From NCBI RefSeq assembly GCF_003955685.1, contig NZ_RXHJ01000005.1, positions 248,001 through 312,000 on the forward strand: a stretch of 64,000 nucleotides of DNA. Reading direction: 5' to 3'. The notes under the pieces were generated by a model. That model did not search any database, was not told the DNA's origin, and worked only from the letters and a program-made list of their open reading frames with translations. This DNA comes from Corynebacterium hylobatis. Lineage in GTDB: Bacteria; Actinomycetota; Actinomycetes; Mycobacteriales; Mycobacteriaceae. This document shows, piece by piece, positions 49,052 through 57,202 of the stretch (the stretch's first letter is position 1; every line of letters begins with the position of its first letter). Position numbers and translations under genes: made by a program.

Positions 49052-49892
49052 TTCTTTCCTTTCCCAGCCACGTCCGTCGAGTTCTTCTCACACAAGAACC
49101 AGAACCCCGCCAGAGTGATGCAGCACACTATTTCCAACGACACGGGCAAAGCCCGTGGTCCGAGACGGAATCGTAACCGGATCGTTCACTTTTGGTTGCG
49201 GCAGGAAATGAAGATATTCACCGACGGACACGAGGAGGGCAGTGACTGCAGATCCTCAAACGTTTGCACGGGGTTCGTGAACTGCGCAGATCCGCTCGAA
49301 TCCTCCATTTATCCGGAAAGTTCCCCTATAAAAAGCTGTGAAAGCACTACCCTTTACCCCTCCCCCATATGGGGGTACTGAACCAGTCGAATACCCGAAA
49401 TAACATGACGACCTGCGCATATGAAAGAAAAACCTCGCGCGACAGTCTCGAAATTGCAGAAATCTCCCCGGACATTTCCCACAACAAGCTGAGAGAAACC
49501 CCAACTCGACACCCTCTCCTCAGGATACTCTCATGCGGGATAGGTTATATTCCCAGATAAATGCGATATCTCCCCCGCCACCACAGTAGCCTCGCCCCGC
49601 CCCGCAGCCAGCTGCCGTTTCCCCCCGGAGCCGGACAGGAGGCCTCGCACAGCAGCCCCTTAGTCCCCGTGCTCTTTTTCCGTTCTCGTAATAGGGTCTG
49701 CACATCTGATTCGCTCAACCTCCCGCTCTGGCAGGCATTATTCGGTGGCACTGGCCCGGGTAACCAGCATCTGTATCGGAGCGTTCCAGAAGGGCACAGA
49801 AGGGAAGCGCCGGTCCATCAACCTGATCAGAGGCTCACGCACGCCGGATGCTCCATCCTGCCCCGGGATTCCCGCCCGGTTCCCGCCGGAAC
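49052..49892. other. long intergenic region upstream of the surface protein gene
   Basis: About 850 bp separate divergent genes. It contains the surface protein 5' leader with a small hairpin CACGGGC-AAA-GCCCGTG (49141-49157), the palindrome at 49362-49375, and AT-rich patches around 49330 and 49540-49570 likely to hold promoters. No ORF in it has convincing coding features. Confidence 0.5.
49362..49375. promoter_or_regulatory. 14-bp perfect palindrome CCCCCATATGGGGG
   Basis: Embedded in TACCCCTCCCCCATATGGGG-GTA, it lies about 310 bp upstream of the surface protein start. It resembles metal-sensor (CsoR-like) operators only loosely; the regulator is unknown. Confidence 0.35.
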
Positions 49893-49898
49893 TAGACT
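49893..49898 (+). promoter_or_regulatory. -10 element TAGACT for the dnaQ-like gene (leaderless)
   Basis: TAGACT lies 7 bases before ATG 49906. Confidence 0.5.
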
Positions 49899-49905
49899 CT
49901 GAACA

Positions 49906-50961
49906 ATGACAATGACAAACGGTGACACCGAGCAGGACGCCCGTGCCGCTGAAGTCACTGAATTCCCCTATGTCACAGTGACCACCCAGGCTTCGGGGAT
50001 CCACCCGTCGACCGCACGGCTGGTCGCTGTGGACGTCCTCACCTTCAACGAGGACGGTGAGATCGGCGAGGAGTTCCACGCCGTGCTCAACCCGGGCAGC
50101 GATCCCGGCCCCCGCCACTACCACGGTCTCAGCCACGAGGAGGTCGCGGAGGGCCAGCGCTTCTCACAGGTGCTCCGCACCCTCGACCGGCTTCTCGACG
50201 ACCGCACCCTCATCGTCCACAACGCCCCGCGCGTGTGGGGCTTCATCGTCTCCGAGGCCCGGCGCACCATGAACGCCGCCGCACGCTCCAACCGTTCCCG
50301 CGGGCGGGGCCGGGGTCGGGGCCGGCGTCGTCGCCAGCGGGTGGGGCATGTGCCGAAGCCGGCCGCGATCGTCGATACGCTGGCGACCGCACGCCGTCAG
50401 CGGATCGTCCTGGAGGACACCCGCCTGGCTGCATTGGCGCTGGTGCTGAAGGTGGATGCGGAGTCCCCGGTGGCCACCGTGGAGCGTGCCCGCCTGCCGG
50501 AGCATGAGACGACCCGGGAGCTCAACGACATGCTCATCGACGTGTACTTCGCGTTGCGGGACAACGGTGAGCTCTGCATCACCACACCGGCTGAGCTGCG
50601 GGCAGACCGTTTCGGCCTGCAGCGTTCCCACGTCCGGGTGGATGCGGTGGAGGTTCCCCGTCCCCATCCGAATCCGGGGACGCATATCGCGGGTGGGAAC
50701 CTCAAGCGCGGTATGGAGGTGGTCATCGCCCCCGAGGTGGAGACCGATCCGGACGTCCTCATTGAGGCGGCGCTGAAGGCCCAGCTGGTCTATTCGGAGA
50801 AGCTCACGCGCACCACCAGCCTGGTGGTGTGCAACGAGACCTCCGACTTGCGGGGCAAGGCCATGCATGCCGCACGCAAGGGCATCCCGCTGCTCACCGA
50901 CGCCGAGTTCCTCGCCGCCGTGGCGAAGATGGGTACGAAGAGCCAGAACCAGCGCTCATGA
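49906..50961 (+). CDS. DnaQ-like exonuclease-fold protein with BRCT domain, catalytic residues lost
   Basis: This 351-aa protein corresponds by position to Rv3711c, annotated as DNA polymerase III epsilon-like. The fold is recognisable (YVTVTTQASGIHPSTARLVA, LIVHNAPRVWGFIVSEARR), but the DEDDh catalytic set is degraded. The DxE of motif I is Thr26-x-Gln28, the motif II Asp is Val110, and the motif III His appears replaced. A very basic insertion ([19 protein letters not shown], about 128-146) could bind nucleic acid. A BRCT-like domain ends the protein (KRGMEVVIAPEVETDPDV onward). It is probably a non-catalytic binding protein. Confidence 0.8.
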   Translation: MTMTNGDTEQDARAAEVTEFPYVTVTTQASGIHPSTARLVAVDVLTFNEDGEIGEEFHAVLNPGSDPGPRHYHGLSHEEVAEGQRFSQVLRTLDRLLDDRTLIVHNAPRVWGFIVSEARRTMNAAARSNRSRGRGRGRGRRRRQRVGHVPKPAAIVDTLATARRQRIVLEDTRLAALALVLKVDAESPVATVERARLPEHETTRELNDMLIDVYFALRDNGELCITTPAELRADRFGLQRSHVRVDAVEVPRPHPNPGTHIAGGNLKRGMEVVIAPEVETDPDVLIEAALKAQLVYSEKLTRTTSLVVCNETSDLRGKAMHAARKGIPLLTDAEFLAAVAKMGTKSQNQRS

Positions 50962-51542
50962 GCCTGCCGGACCTGGCTGCCGCCCGCATCCGGGTCCCCC
51001 GGGACGTCCCTGCGGACGTGGAGGTCCACCTCTTCCCCCTCGCGGAGTACCAGTTCCTGCTGGATTCCCACGGCCATCTGCTGAGCCCTGCGGAACACGA
51101 CCGGGCCAGGCAGGGGCACTCCCCGGAAATCCGGCTGCTCTCCCATGTCCTGCGGCGGATCCTGCTGGCCCGGCGCGCAGGACCGGCGGCGGGTACCTCG
51201 CTGTCGCGGACGGAGGATCTGATTGTGGTGGCACTGGCTGGGCGTCCGGTGGGGGTGGACGTGGAGAAGCAGCAGTCCCCGGAACAGTCGGAGCTGCTGC
51301 TCAGACTCCTGCACCCTGCGGATCAGCGGCGTCTGCGCGGCCGCCCCGCCGCGGAAGTGACCGCTGCGTGGACCCGCAAGGAGGCCACCCTCAAGGCGAT
51401 AGGTGTGGGGTTGCAGCGGGACCCGGGCCTCGATGAGGTGGGCACCCGCCGGCGACCGCGTGCGCCCCTCGGCTGGCAGGTGCGTCAACTGACCGTGCCA
51501 CCTGCCGTGGGTGCCGAACTCGCAGTGGCCTGGCGGGACTGA
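50958..51542 (+). CDS. 4'-phosphopantetheinyl transferase (Sfp type)
   Basis: This 194-aa enzyme would transfer the phosphopantetheine arm of CoA to a carrier-domain Ser. Signature motifs are RPVGVDVE (magnesium site, about residue 95) and AAWTRKEATLKAIGVGL (WxxKEAxxK). The start overlaps the preceding stop (ATGA). The NRPS 1.4 kb away on the other strand carries one carrier domain and is the obvious partner. The general AcpS and mycolate-type PPTase are not in this window. Confidence 0.88.
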   Translation: MSLPDLAAARIRVPRDVPADVEVHLFPLAEYQFLLDSHGHLLSPAEHDRARQGHSPEIRLLSHVLRRILLARRAGPAAGTSLSRTEDLIVVALAGRPVGVDVEKQQSPEQSELLLRLLHPADQRRLRGRPAAEVTAAWTRKEATLKAIGVGLQRDPGLDEVGTRRRPRAPLGWQVRQLTVPPAVGAELAVAWRD

Positions 51543-51552
51543 TCAGCCCGGT

Positions 51553-52926
51553 TCAGCTCCGGTGGCGTCCCGTGTCCTCAGGTTCCCGGACCTTGATCGG
51601 CGCCACCGTGAGCCGGCTGAGGGTGGACACGACCCATTCCAGCGGCCCCCGCCGGAAGAACAGCCGCCACAGCACGGGGATGACCAGTACGGCGGCCACC
51701 TGGATGAGCAGGGCGGTCCACGGGCGGTCCTCAAAGGGGTAGAAGTGCAGGAATGCCAGGTGAGCCAGGTAGAGCGTCAGCGTCATCGAACCGGCCGCCG
51801 CCAGCGGGTGCAGCAGCCGCGGCACCGCACGGCAGGTCAGCAGCGCCCCGCCGAACACCGCTACGGCCACGCCGCCGCTGAGCATGAGGGCGAAGGTCGT
51901 GTTGGTGTGCGGGGCCGCGACAGACAGCCACCACAGCGAGGAGGTCGGCAGGTCCGGGTCGGGGCCCTCCCGCAGGAGGCGGTCGATGAACTGCTGGGTG
52001 ACCGGCTCCTCCGAGTAGAGCATGCCTTCGTAACCACCCAGGTAGAGGACCAGCAGGCGGGACAGGGTCCAGCCCAGCAGGGCCAGGAGGGTCCCGTAGC
52101 CGAGCAGGCCACCTTGCAGCCGGATACGGTCCAGCGGCATCCGGCCGATCGCCATACCCACCAGCAGGAAGGCAAGCCAGGTGGACACCGGATAGGTGCC
52201 GGTGAACAACCAGGTGCCCAGCACATCCAGGGGCTGGGCCACCAGGTCCACCGGCTGCGGGCTGAGCAGCCGCTCATAGGGTTCGGCCGCACGCACGTAG
52301 TACTGCAGCAGCGGGCCCACCACCGCGACCACACCCGCCCAGAGGAAGAGCACGCGTTTGCGCACCGCCAGGAACGGGACGGCCAGCAGGAAGAGCAGCG
52401 CGTAGTAGGGCAGGATGTTGAACACCGGCGGGTCGATGAGGCTGTTGGCCCCCACCCCGATGAGCAGGATGAGCAGCGCACGTACCGCCAGGTGCAGCCG
52501 CGTCCGGCGCCGCCTCTCCCGCGCCAGGCCTGCCCGGCCCCCGGTGGACAGGGTGATGCCCACCCCGGCGAGTACCGCGAACAGCGCCGCCGCATTGCCT
52601 GCCGCGACCGTCCAGACGACGGTGGGCCGGTCCAGCAGGTCATTCCAGGAGCCGAGGGTGTGCACCGCGATCATCCCCAGCAGCGCCAGGCCCCGGGCCA
52701 CGTCGATGCCGGTGATCCGGCCGTTACGTAGCTGGCGGACCGCGCCGTACTCCTCCTCCGGGGCACGGGTATCCAGGACGGTGGTGCGGATGATCACCGC
52801 CTCATCGTCACCGGAATGTCCCGTCCACACCTCCCGGCCCGCGCTGTCGCCCGGCTCCGGGTGCATGCCCGCGGGCAGGTCCCCCTCGTGGACCGGCAGC
52901 CGGGTCTTTGACACCTGTTCCCTCAT
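51553..52926 (-). CDS. HGSNAT/DUF418-like multi-pass membrane protein, putative acyltransferase
   Basis: This 457-aa membrane protein has about ten helices. The opening segment GRITGIDVARGLALLGMIAVH is typical of the heparan-alpha-glucosaminide N-acetyltransferase (DUF1624) fold. The C-terminal half resembles DUF418 (SMTLTLYLAHLAFLHFYPF). A 70-residue polar N-terminal tail precedes the membrane part. It overlaps the NRPS stop (TGATG), so it is translated together with the NRPS. It could modify or export the NRPS product; the reaction is not known. Confidence 0.78.
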   Translation of the reverse strand: MREQVSKTRLPVHEGDLPAGMHPEPGDSAGREVWTGHSGDDEAVIIRTTVLDTRAPEEEYGAVRQLRNGRITGIDVARGLALLGMIAVHTLGSWNDLLDRPTVVWTVAAGNAAALFAVLAGVGITLSTGGRAGLARERRRRTRLHLAVRALLILLIGVGANSLIDPPVFNILPYYALLFLLAVPFLAVRKRVLFLWAGVVAVVGPLLQYYVRAAEPYERLLSPQPVDLVAQPLDVLGTWLFTGTYPVSTWLAFLLVGMAIGRMPLDRIRLQGGLLGYGTLLALLGWTLSRLLVLYLGGYEGMLYSEEPVTQQFIDRLLREGPDPDLPTSSLWWLSVAAPHTNTTFALMLSGGVAVAVFGGALLTCRAVPRLLHPLAAAGSMTLTLYLAHLAFLHFYPFEDRPWTALLIQVAAVLVIPVLWRLFFRRGPLEWVVSTLSRLTVAPIKVREPEDTGRHRS

Positions 52927-55900
52927 CACAGATCTGCCTTCCGGACGACATCAACCGGGACGGGCTCCTCGGCGAGGTAGCGCACCGGGTTGCCCTCCCA
53001 CATGCTGTGGCCGGGCACGGACTCCTGGCGCTGGACCAGTGATCCCGGCCCCACCGTCGCGCAGGCGCCGATCCCGGCACCCGGGAGAATGAAGCTGTTC
53101 GCCCCCAGCGTTGCACCGGTCTCCAGGGTGACCGGTTCCAGGGACATCACCCGGTCATGGAAGAGGTGGGTCTGCAGCACGGTGCCACGGTTGACGGTGG
53201 CCCGCTCACCAATGGTGACCAGGTCAAATTCGGGAAGCCACCACGTCTCGCACCACACACTGCGCCCGATGCGTGCCCCCATCATCCGGTGCCACCAGTT
53301 GAGCAGAGGCGAACCCAGGCTCATGCGTACCAGTCCGGGGACGGCGAGAGATTCGACGAAGACGTCGACAAGTTCTCCCCGCCACACGAACGAACTGAAC
53401 AGCGGGACGCTGCGGGCGTGGAAGCGGCCCACCAGGAGCCATTTCGCGGCGAGCGCGACCAGGGCGGCGACCACCCCGGAGCCCAGCAGCACGGGCCAGG
53501 ACCACAGGGCCGCGCGCAGCAGGGAGTACAGGCGCGACTCCCCCGCCAGCCAGTGCTGCATGTAGATGGTGGTGAGCAGATAGACACCGAGCAGATCCAG
53601 CCAGTGGCTGATCATCGCCGGCAGGATGCGCCAGCTCTCCACGAAGCCGCGCAGGATTTTCAGCCGCCGCGGCGGATCGTAGGTACGCGCCGCCTCACCG
53701 GTGACCTCCGTGCGGTGGATCCGCAGGGGCATCCGGCCCAGCCAGGAGCTGCCGGCCTCCGGATGGTGCGGCACGCTGGACAGCACAGCAACCAGCGTGC
53801 CGTCCGCGACGTCCCGGTCGGGGCCGACGATGCTGGAGTTGCCCACGAAACTGCCCTCCCCGATGACGGTGGTCCCCACGTGCAGCCACCCCCGGTACAT
53901 GCGGGTGGAGTTGGCCAGGGCATGATCCGCCAGGAAGCTGCGGTCCCGGATCCAGGTCAGGTGCGGGATGGTCTCCACCGTGGAGATCTCCACGTTGCGG
54001 CCCACCCTGGCCCCCAGCATGCGGAACCAGAAGGGGGTGAAGCTGGAGGCGTAGATCGGGTAGGTGGAGATCAGCGTGCGCTGCAGGAGTGTGTGGGTCA
54101 GCCACACCGCGAAACCGCTGAAGCTGCGCTGCGGGAAATAACCCGGCCGGATGAACTGCGAGATAACCCGGATGGCCACCAGCACCCCGAGCATCCAGGT
54201 GAAGACCATGAGGATGGTGAAGGCTGGCACCCACATGAGCAGCACCGGGAAGACATCCTCGTAGAACTCCATGTAACCGACATAGGGGAAAACCAGCATG
54301 AAACCCGGCAGCAGGGCGAAGACCTGCAGCAGCCGGATGATCATCAGGCCACCGGCATAGGTCAGACCGGTACGCAGCCTGCCCATCACCGGGTGGTTGC
54401 GGGTCCCGACCGGCTGGACCGCGGGCCAGGTCTGCCCGGCGGGCCCGTGGTAGGCCATGGGCGAACCACTCCAGGTGTCGGGGCCCTGGACGTCGGCGTC
54501 GACGTTGGTGCCCGGCAGGATCTCGGCTCCGGCGGCGATGCGCACCCCAGGCTGGACGATGCTGCGCGCCCCGATACGGGCGTTGTCGCCGATGGTGATC
54601 TCACCGAGGATCAGCGTGTCCCCGTCGATCCAGTAGCCCTCCAGGTCCGCCTCGAATTCGACGGTCACGCCGTCACCGATGTGCAGCAGTCCACTGAGGG
54701 AGGGCACGTGCGCCAGGTGGCAGCCCCTGCCCACCTTCGTACCCAGCAGCCGGTGTGCCAGCGGGGCGAAGGGGGTGCCGCCGAGGTTCTCCAGCTGCAT
54801 GAACGTCAGGGTGCGCTGGGCCGCCCACAGCCGCAGGTGCGTCCAACCGCCGCGCCGATGGCGGCCGGGCTTCAGACGGGCGGTCAGCGGGCGGGTGATC
54901 AGGGCGGTCAAGGCCACCTTGCCCGGCATCGAATACAGCACCAGCCAGGCGATGAGCAACGGCCAGCCGGGCACCGGCGGCACCCAGCCGGCATCGAAGA
55001 ACTTCTCCAGCAGCCACACCGCGATCAGGGCGCCGGTGACAAAACGCAGGGCGTTGATCAGATAGAGGAAGAGCACCCAGCAGGTCTGGAACACCCCGGA
55101 CCAGGCCGGGATTTTCGCGGGCATGGGGCGCTGCCCGCCGGTGAAGCTGAGCCGGTCGAGGTAGTCAGCCATCTCCTCGAGCGTGGGGTGGGTGTAGAGC
55201 TCGCCGATCTCCGCGCCGGGGTGGGTCTGCCGGATCCGGGCGGCCAGGCGGGCCACGGCGACGGAGCCACCGCCGAGCCGGAAGAAATCGGCCTGTGGTT
55301 CCAGGGCCACGGGGCCGAGCTGTTCGGTCCACAGTTCACCCAGCCGGGCGAGGCGGGCGGGCAATTCCTCAGCGGCGCCGGCCCGGGTGGGCAGGGGCCA
55401 GGGCAGGGCCTTGCGGTCGACCTTGCCGGAGGTCTTCATGGGCAGCTCGTCGAGCACGCACAGCAGGGGGACCACGCCGCGGGGCATCCGCGCGGTGACG
55501 AGTTCGCGGGCCTGGTGCAGGTCGATCGCCTCCGGCTCCGCGCCGGAGAGGTAGCCGACGAGCACGTCGTTGCCGGAGTCGGTGGTGCGCACGGCGGCGG
55601 TTGCGGCATCCACACCGGGGATCGCGGCGAGGTAGCCGTCCACCTCGCCGAGTTCGAGACGGCGGCCGCCGATCTTGATCTGGTCGTCGACGCGTCCCGC
55701 GAAGATGAGTCCCTCGCGTTCAGCCTGGACCAGATCACCGGTGCGGTAGGCGCGCCGCCAGCCCAGGGCCGGCAGTGGCACGAACATCTCGGTGTCCCTG
55801 GCCGCGTCGAGGTAGCGGCCGAGGCCCACACCGCCGACGACCAGTTCCCCGATCTCACCCCAGCGGACGGGCACGCCGTCCTCGTCGACCACCGCCAGCT

Positions 55901-56870
55901 CCCAGCCGACGATGGGGCGTCCGATGCGCACCTCCTCCCCGGGGCGCATGAGCTGGCCGCTGACGATGACGGTGGTCTCCGTCGGGCCGTAGGTGTTCCA
56001 CAGTTCGCGGTCCGGCGCAGAGAGCCGGCCGATCAGCTGCAGCGGGCAGGCCTCGCCGCCGAAGATGAGCAGGCGGACCGCGCCGAGGGTTTCCGGTTCC
56101 CACATCGCGGCGAGGGTGGGCACGGTGGAGACCACCGAGATGTGCTTGTCGACGATCCACCGCCCCAGCTCCTCACCCGAGCGCACGAGAGCACGCGGGG
56201 CAGCGACGAGGGTGGCGCCGTTGCGCCAGGCCAGCCACATCTCCTCGCAGGAGGCGTCGAAGGCCACCGACAGGCCGCCCATCACCCGGTCGGTGGGACC
56301 GATGGGCGCGTCGACGAGGAAGAGCAGACGTTCCGAATCCACCCAGGCGGCCGCCGAGCGGTGCGTGACCGCCACGCCCTTCGGTCTGCCGGTGGTCCCG
56401 GAGGTGAAGATGATCCACGCGTCATCGTCGAGGGTGGGCGGGCTGTGGTCAGGGTTGGGTACCGTGCGGCGGACGGTGATCTCCAGTTGCGCGCCGTAGA
56501 TGACGGCGACATCCGCCTCCTCCCACACGGTCTGCGCGCGGGAATCGGATTCGTCCCGGTCCACCGGCACATAGGCCGCGCCCGCGTGGAGGGCGGCGAG
56601 GACCGCGACGTAGAGGTCCGTGGTGCCGGAGGGGACCCGGATGCCCACGCGGTCGCCGCGGCCGACGCCGGCGGCCCGGAGCCGGGCCACCTCGGCGTCG
56701 ATACGCTGTCTGAGCTGCGCATAGGTGAGCGTCCCATCGGTGCCTTCAAGGGCGGGGACGTCCCAGTGGGCGCGGACGGTGGCGCCGAGGATGTCCAGGA
56801 GGGTGCGTTCCGCCGGCGGGGGCTGCACGCCGAAGACCGCGTACTGCGGGTGATCGTGTGTGGCGGTCAT
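52926..56870 (-). CDS. Pls/PosA-type single-module non-ribosomal peptide synthetase with membrane LbH domain
   Basis: This 1314-aa protein starts with an adenylation domain (about 20-490): A3 IIFTSGTTGRPKGVAVTHRS, A5 NTYGPTET, A7 YRTGDL, A8 GRVDDQIKIGGRRLE, A10 PMKTSGKVDRKALP. FDASCEEMW keeps the Asp that binds the substrate alpha-amino group. A carrier domain with DFFRLGGGSVAVA (phosphopantetheine Ser) follows near 535. The long C-terminal part (about 600-1310) has membrane helices interleaved with left-handed beta-helix segments. That matches the NRPS terminal domain of epsilon-poly-lysine synthetase-like enzymes. A homo-poly-amino acid or acylated amino acid product is inferred. ATG 56870 has AGGAG upstream. 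Confidence 0.9.
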   Translation of the reverse strand: MTATHDHPQYAVFGVQPPPAERTLLDILGATVRAHWDVPALEGTDGTLTYAQLRQRIDAEVARLRAAGVGRGDRVGIRVPSGTTDLYVAVLAALHAGAAYVPVDRDESDSRAQTVWEEADVAVIYGAQLEITVRRTVPNPDHSPPTLDDDAWIIFTSGTTGRPKGVAVTHRSAAAWVDSERLLFLVDAPIGPTDRVMGGLSVAFDASCEEMWLAWRNGATLVAAPRALVRSGEELGRWIVDKHISVVSTVPTLAAMWEPETLGAVRLLIFGGEACPLQLIGRLSAPDRELWNTYGPTETTVIVSGQLMRPGEEVRIGRPIVGWELAVVDEDGVPVRWGEIGELVVGGVGLGRYLDAARDTEMFVPLPALGWRRAYRTGDLVQAEREGLIFAGRVDDQIKIGGRRLELGEVDGYLAAIPGVDAATAAVRTTDSGNDVLVGYLSGAEPEAIDLHQARELVTARMPRGVVPLLCVLDELPMKTSGKVDRKALPWPLPTRAGAAEELPARLARLGELWTEQLGPVALEPQADFFRLGGGSVAVARLAARIRQTHPGAEIGELYTHPTLEEMADYLDRLSFTGGQRPMPAKIPAWSGVFQTCWVLFLYLINALRFVTGALIAVWLLEKFFDAGWVPPVPGWPLLIAWLVLYSMPGKVALTALITRPLTARLKPGRHRRGGWTHLRLWAAQRTLTFMQLENLGGTPFAPLAHRLLGTKVGRGCHLAHVPSLSGLLHIGDGVTVEFEADLEGYWIDGDTLILGEITIGDNARIGARSIVQPGVRIAAGAEILPGTNVDADVQGPDTWSGSPMAYHGPAGQTWPAVQPVGTRNHPVMGRLRTGLTYAGGLMIIRLLQVFALLPGFMLVFPYVGYMEFYEDVFPVLLMWVPAFTILMVFTWMLGVLVAIRVISQFIRPGYFPQRSFSGFAVWLTHTLLQRTLISTYPIYASSFTPFWFRMLGARVGRNVEISTVETIPHLTWIRDRSFLADHALANSTRMYRGWLHVGTTVIGEGSFVGNSSIVGPDRDVADGTLVAVLSSVPHHPEAGSSWLGRMPLRIHRTEVTGEAARTYDPPRRLKILRGFVESWRILPAMISHWLDLLGVYLLTTIYMQHWLAGESRLYSLLRAALWSWPVLLGSGVVAALVALAAKWLLVGRFHARSVPLFSSFVWRGELVDVFVESLAVPGLVRMSLGSPLLNWWHRMMGARIGRSVWCETWWLPEFDLVTIGERATVNRGTVLQTHLFHDRVMSLEPVTLETGATLGANSFILPGAGIGACATVGPGSLVQRQESVPGHSMWEGNPVRYLAEEPVPVDVVRKADL

Positions 56871-56872
56871 GA

Positions 56873-57004
56873 TCACTCCTGCGGGCGGTGGTCCCCGGGG
56901 TGCAGGAGCCCGGGGAGACCTGCCCGGCGGACACGGCCTGCTACGGCCGTCCCCGTTCCTGCCAGGGTGTCCGTCGTGGAAAGTGGTGCCGCAATGACCG
57001 CCAT
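56873..57004 (-). CDS. 43-aa small ORF translationally coupled to the NRPS
   Basis: The frame starts at ATG 57004 after a strong GAGGAGGG ribosome site (7-base spacing) and stops at TGA 56873, two bases before the NRPS ATG. The NRPS ribosome site AGGAG lies inside its last codons. The peptide (MAVIAAPLSTTDTLAGTGTA, then VAGRVRRAGLPGLLHPGDHR and PQE) is small and basic at the end, with no recognised family. It may be a regulatory leader or a genuine small partner of the NRPS. Confidence 0.55.
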   Translation of the reverse strand: MAVIAAPLSTTDTLAGTGTAVAGRVRRAGLPGLLHPGDHRPQE

Positions 57005-57202
57005 GTAAGTCCCTCCTCGGGTGGCGCTTCTGGGAGGCGTCCCGCCGCGGAGATGCCCGGCAGGGGGACGACCGGATGTTCCTTCTACTGGATCTATCCG
57101 GAGTTTCTGCGGAAACATTACAATTTCTTTTATGTAATTATTAGGTTTCAGATCAATAAAGTACGTAACGCGGGGGTGGCGTAGCCCGCAGGTTGGTCAG
57201 CC
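57005..57202 (-). promoter_or_regulatory. AT-rich promoter region of the NRPS operon
   Basis: The segment 57115-57170 is strikingly AT-rich. On the minus strand TTGATC and, 17 bases later, ATAAAA form a plausible promoter pair. A single half-site TTAGGTT (57141-57147) is present. Confidence 0.45.

Noticed and set aside
49561-49902. 113-codon open frame upstream of the dnaQ-like gene
   Set aside because: It has no ribosome site, a Pro/Ser/Arg-rich random-like composition, and overlaps the probable promoter region.
53157-57008. 1283-codon open frame opposite the NRPS
   Set aside because: It is an antisense artefact of high GC. The real NRPS motifs lie on the other strand.
57141-57159. DtxR-type iron box upstream of the NRPS operon
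   Set aside because: Only the left half TTAGGTT matches. The right half differs at most positions.
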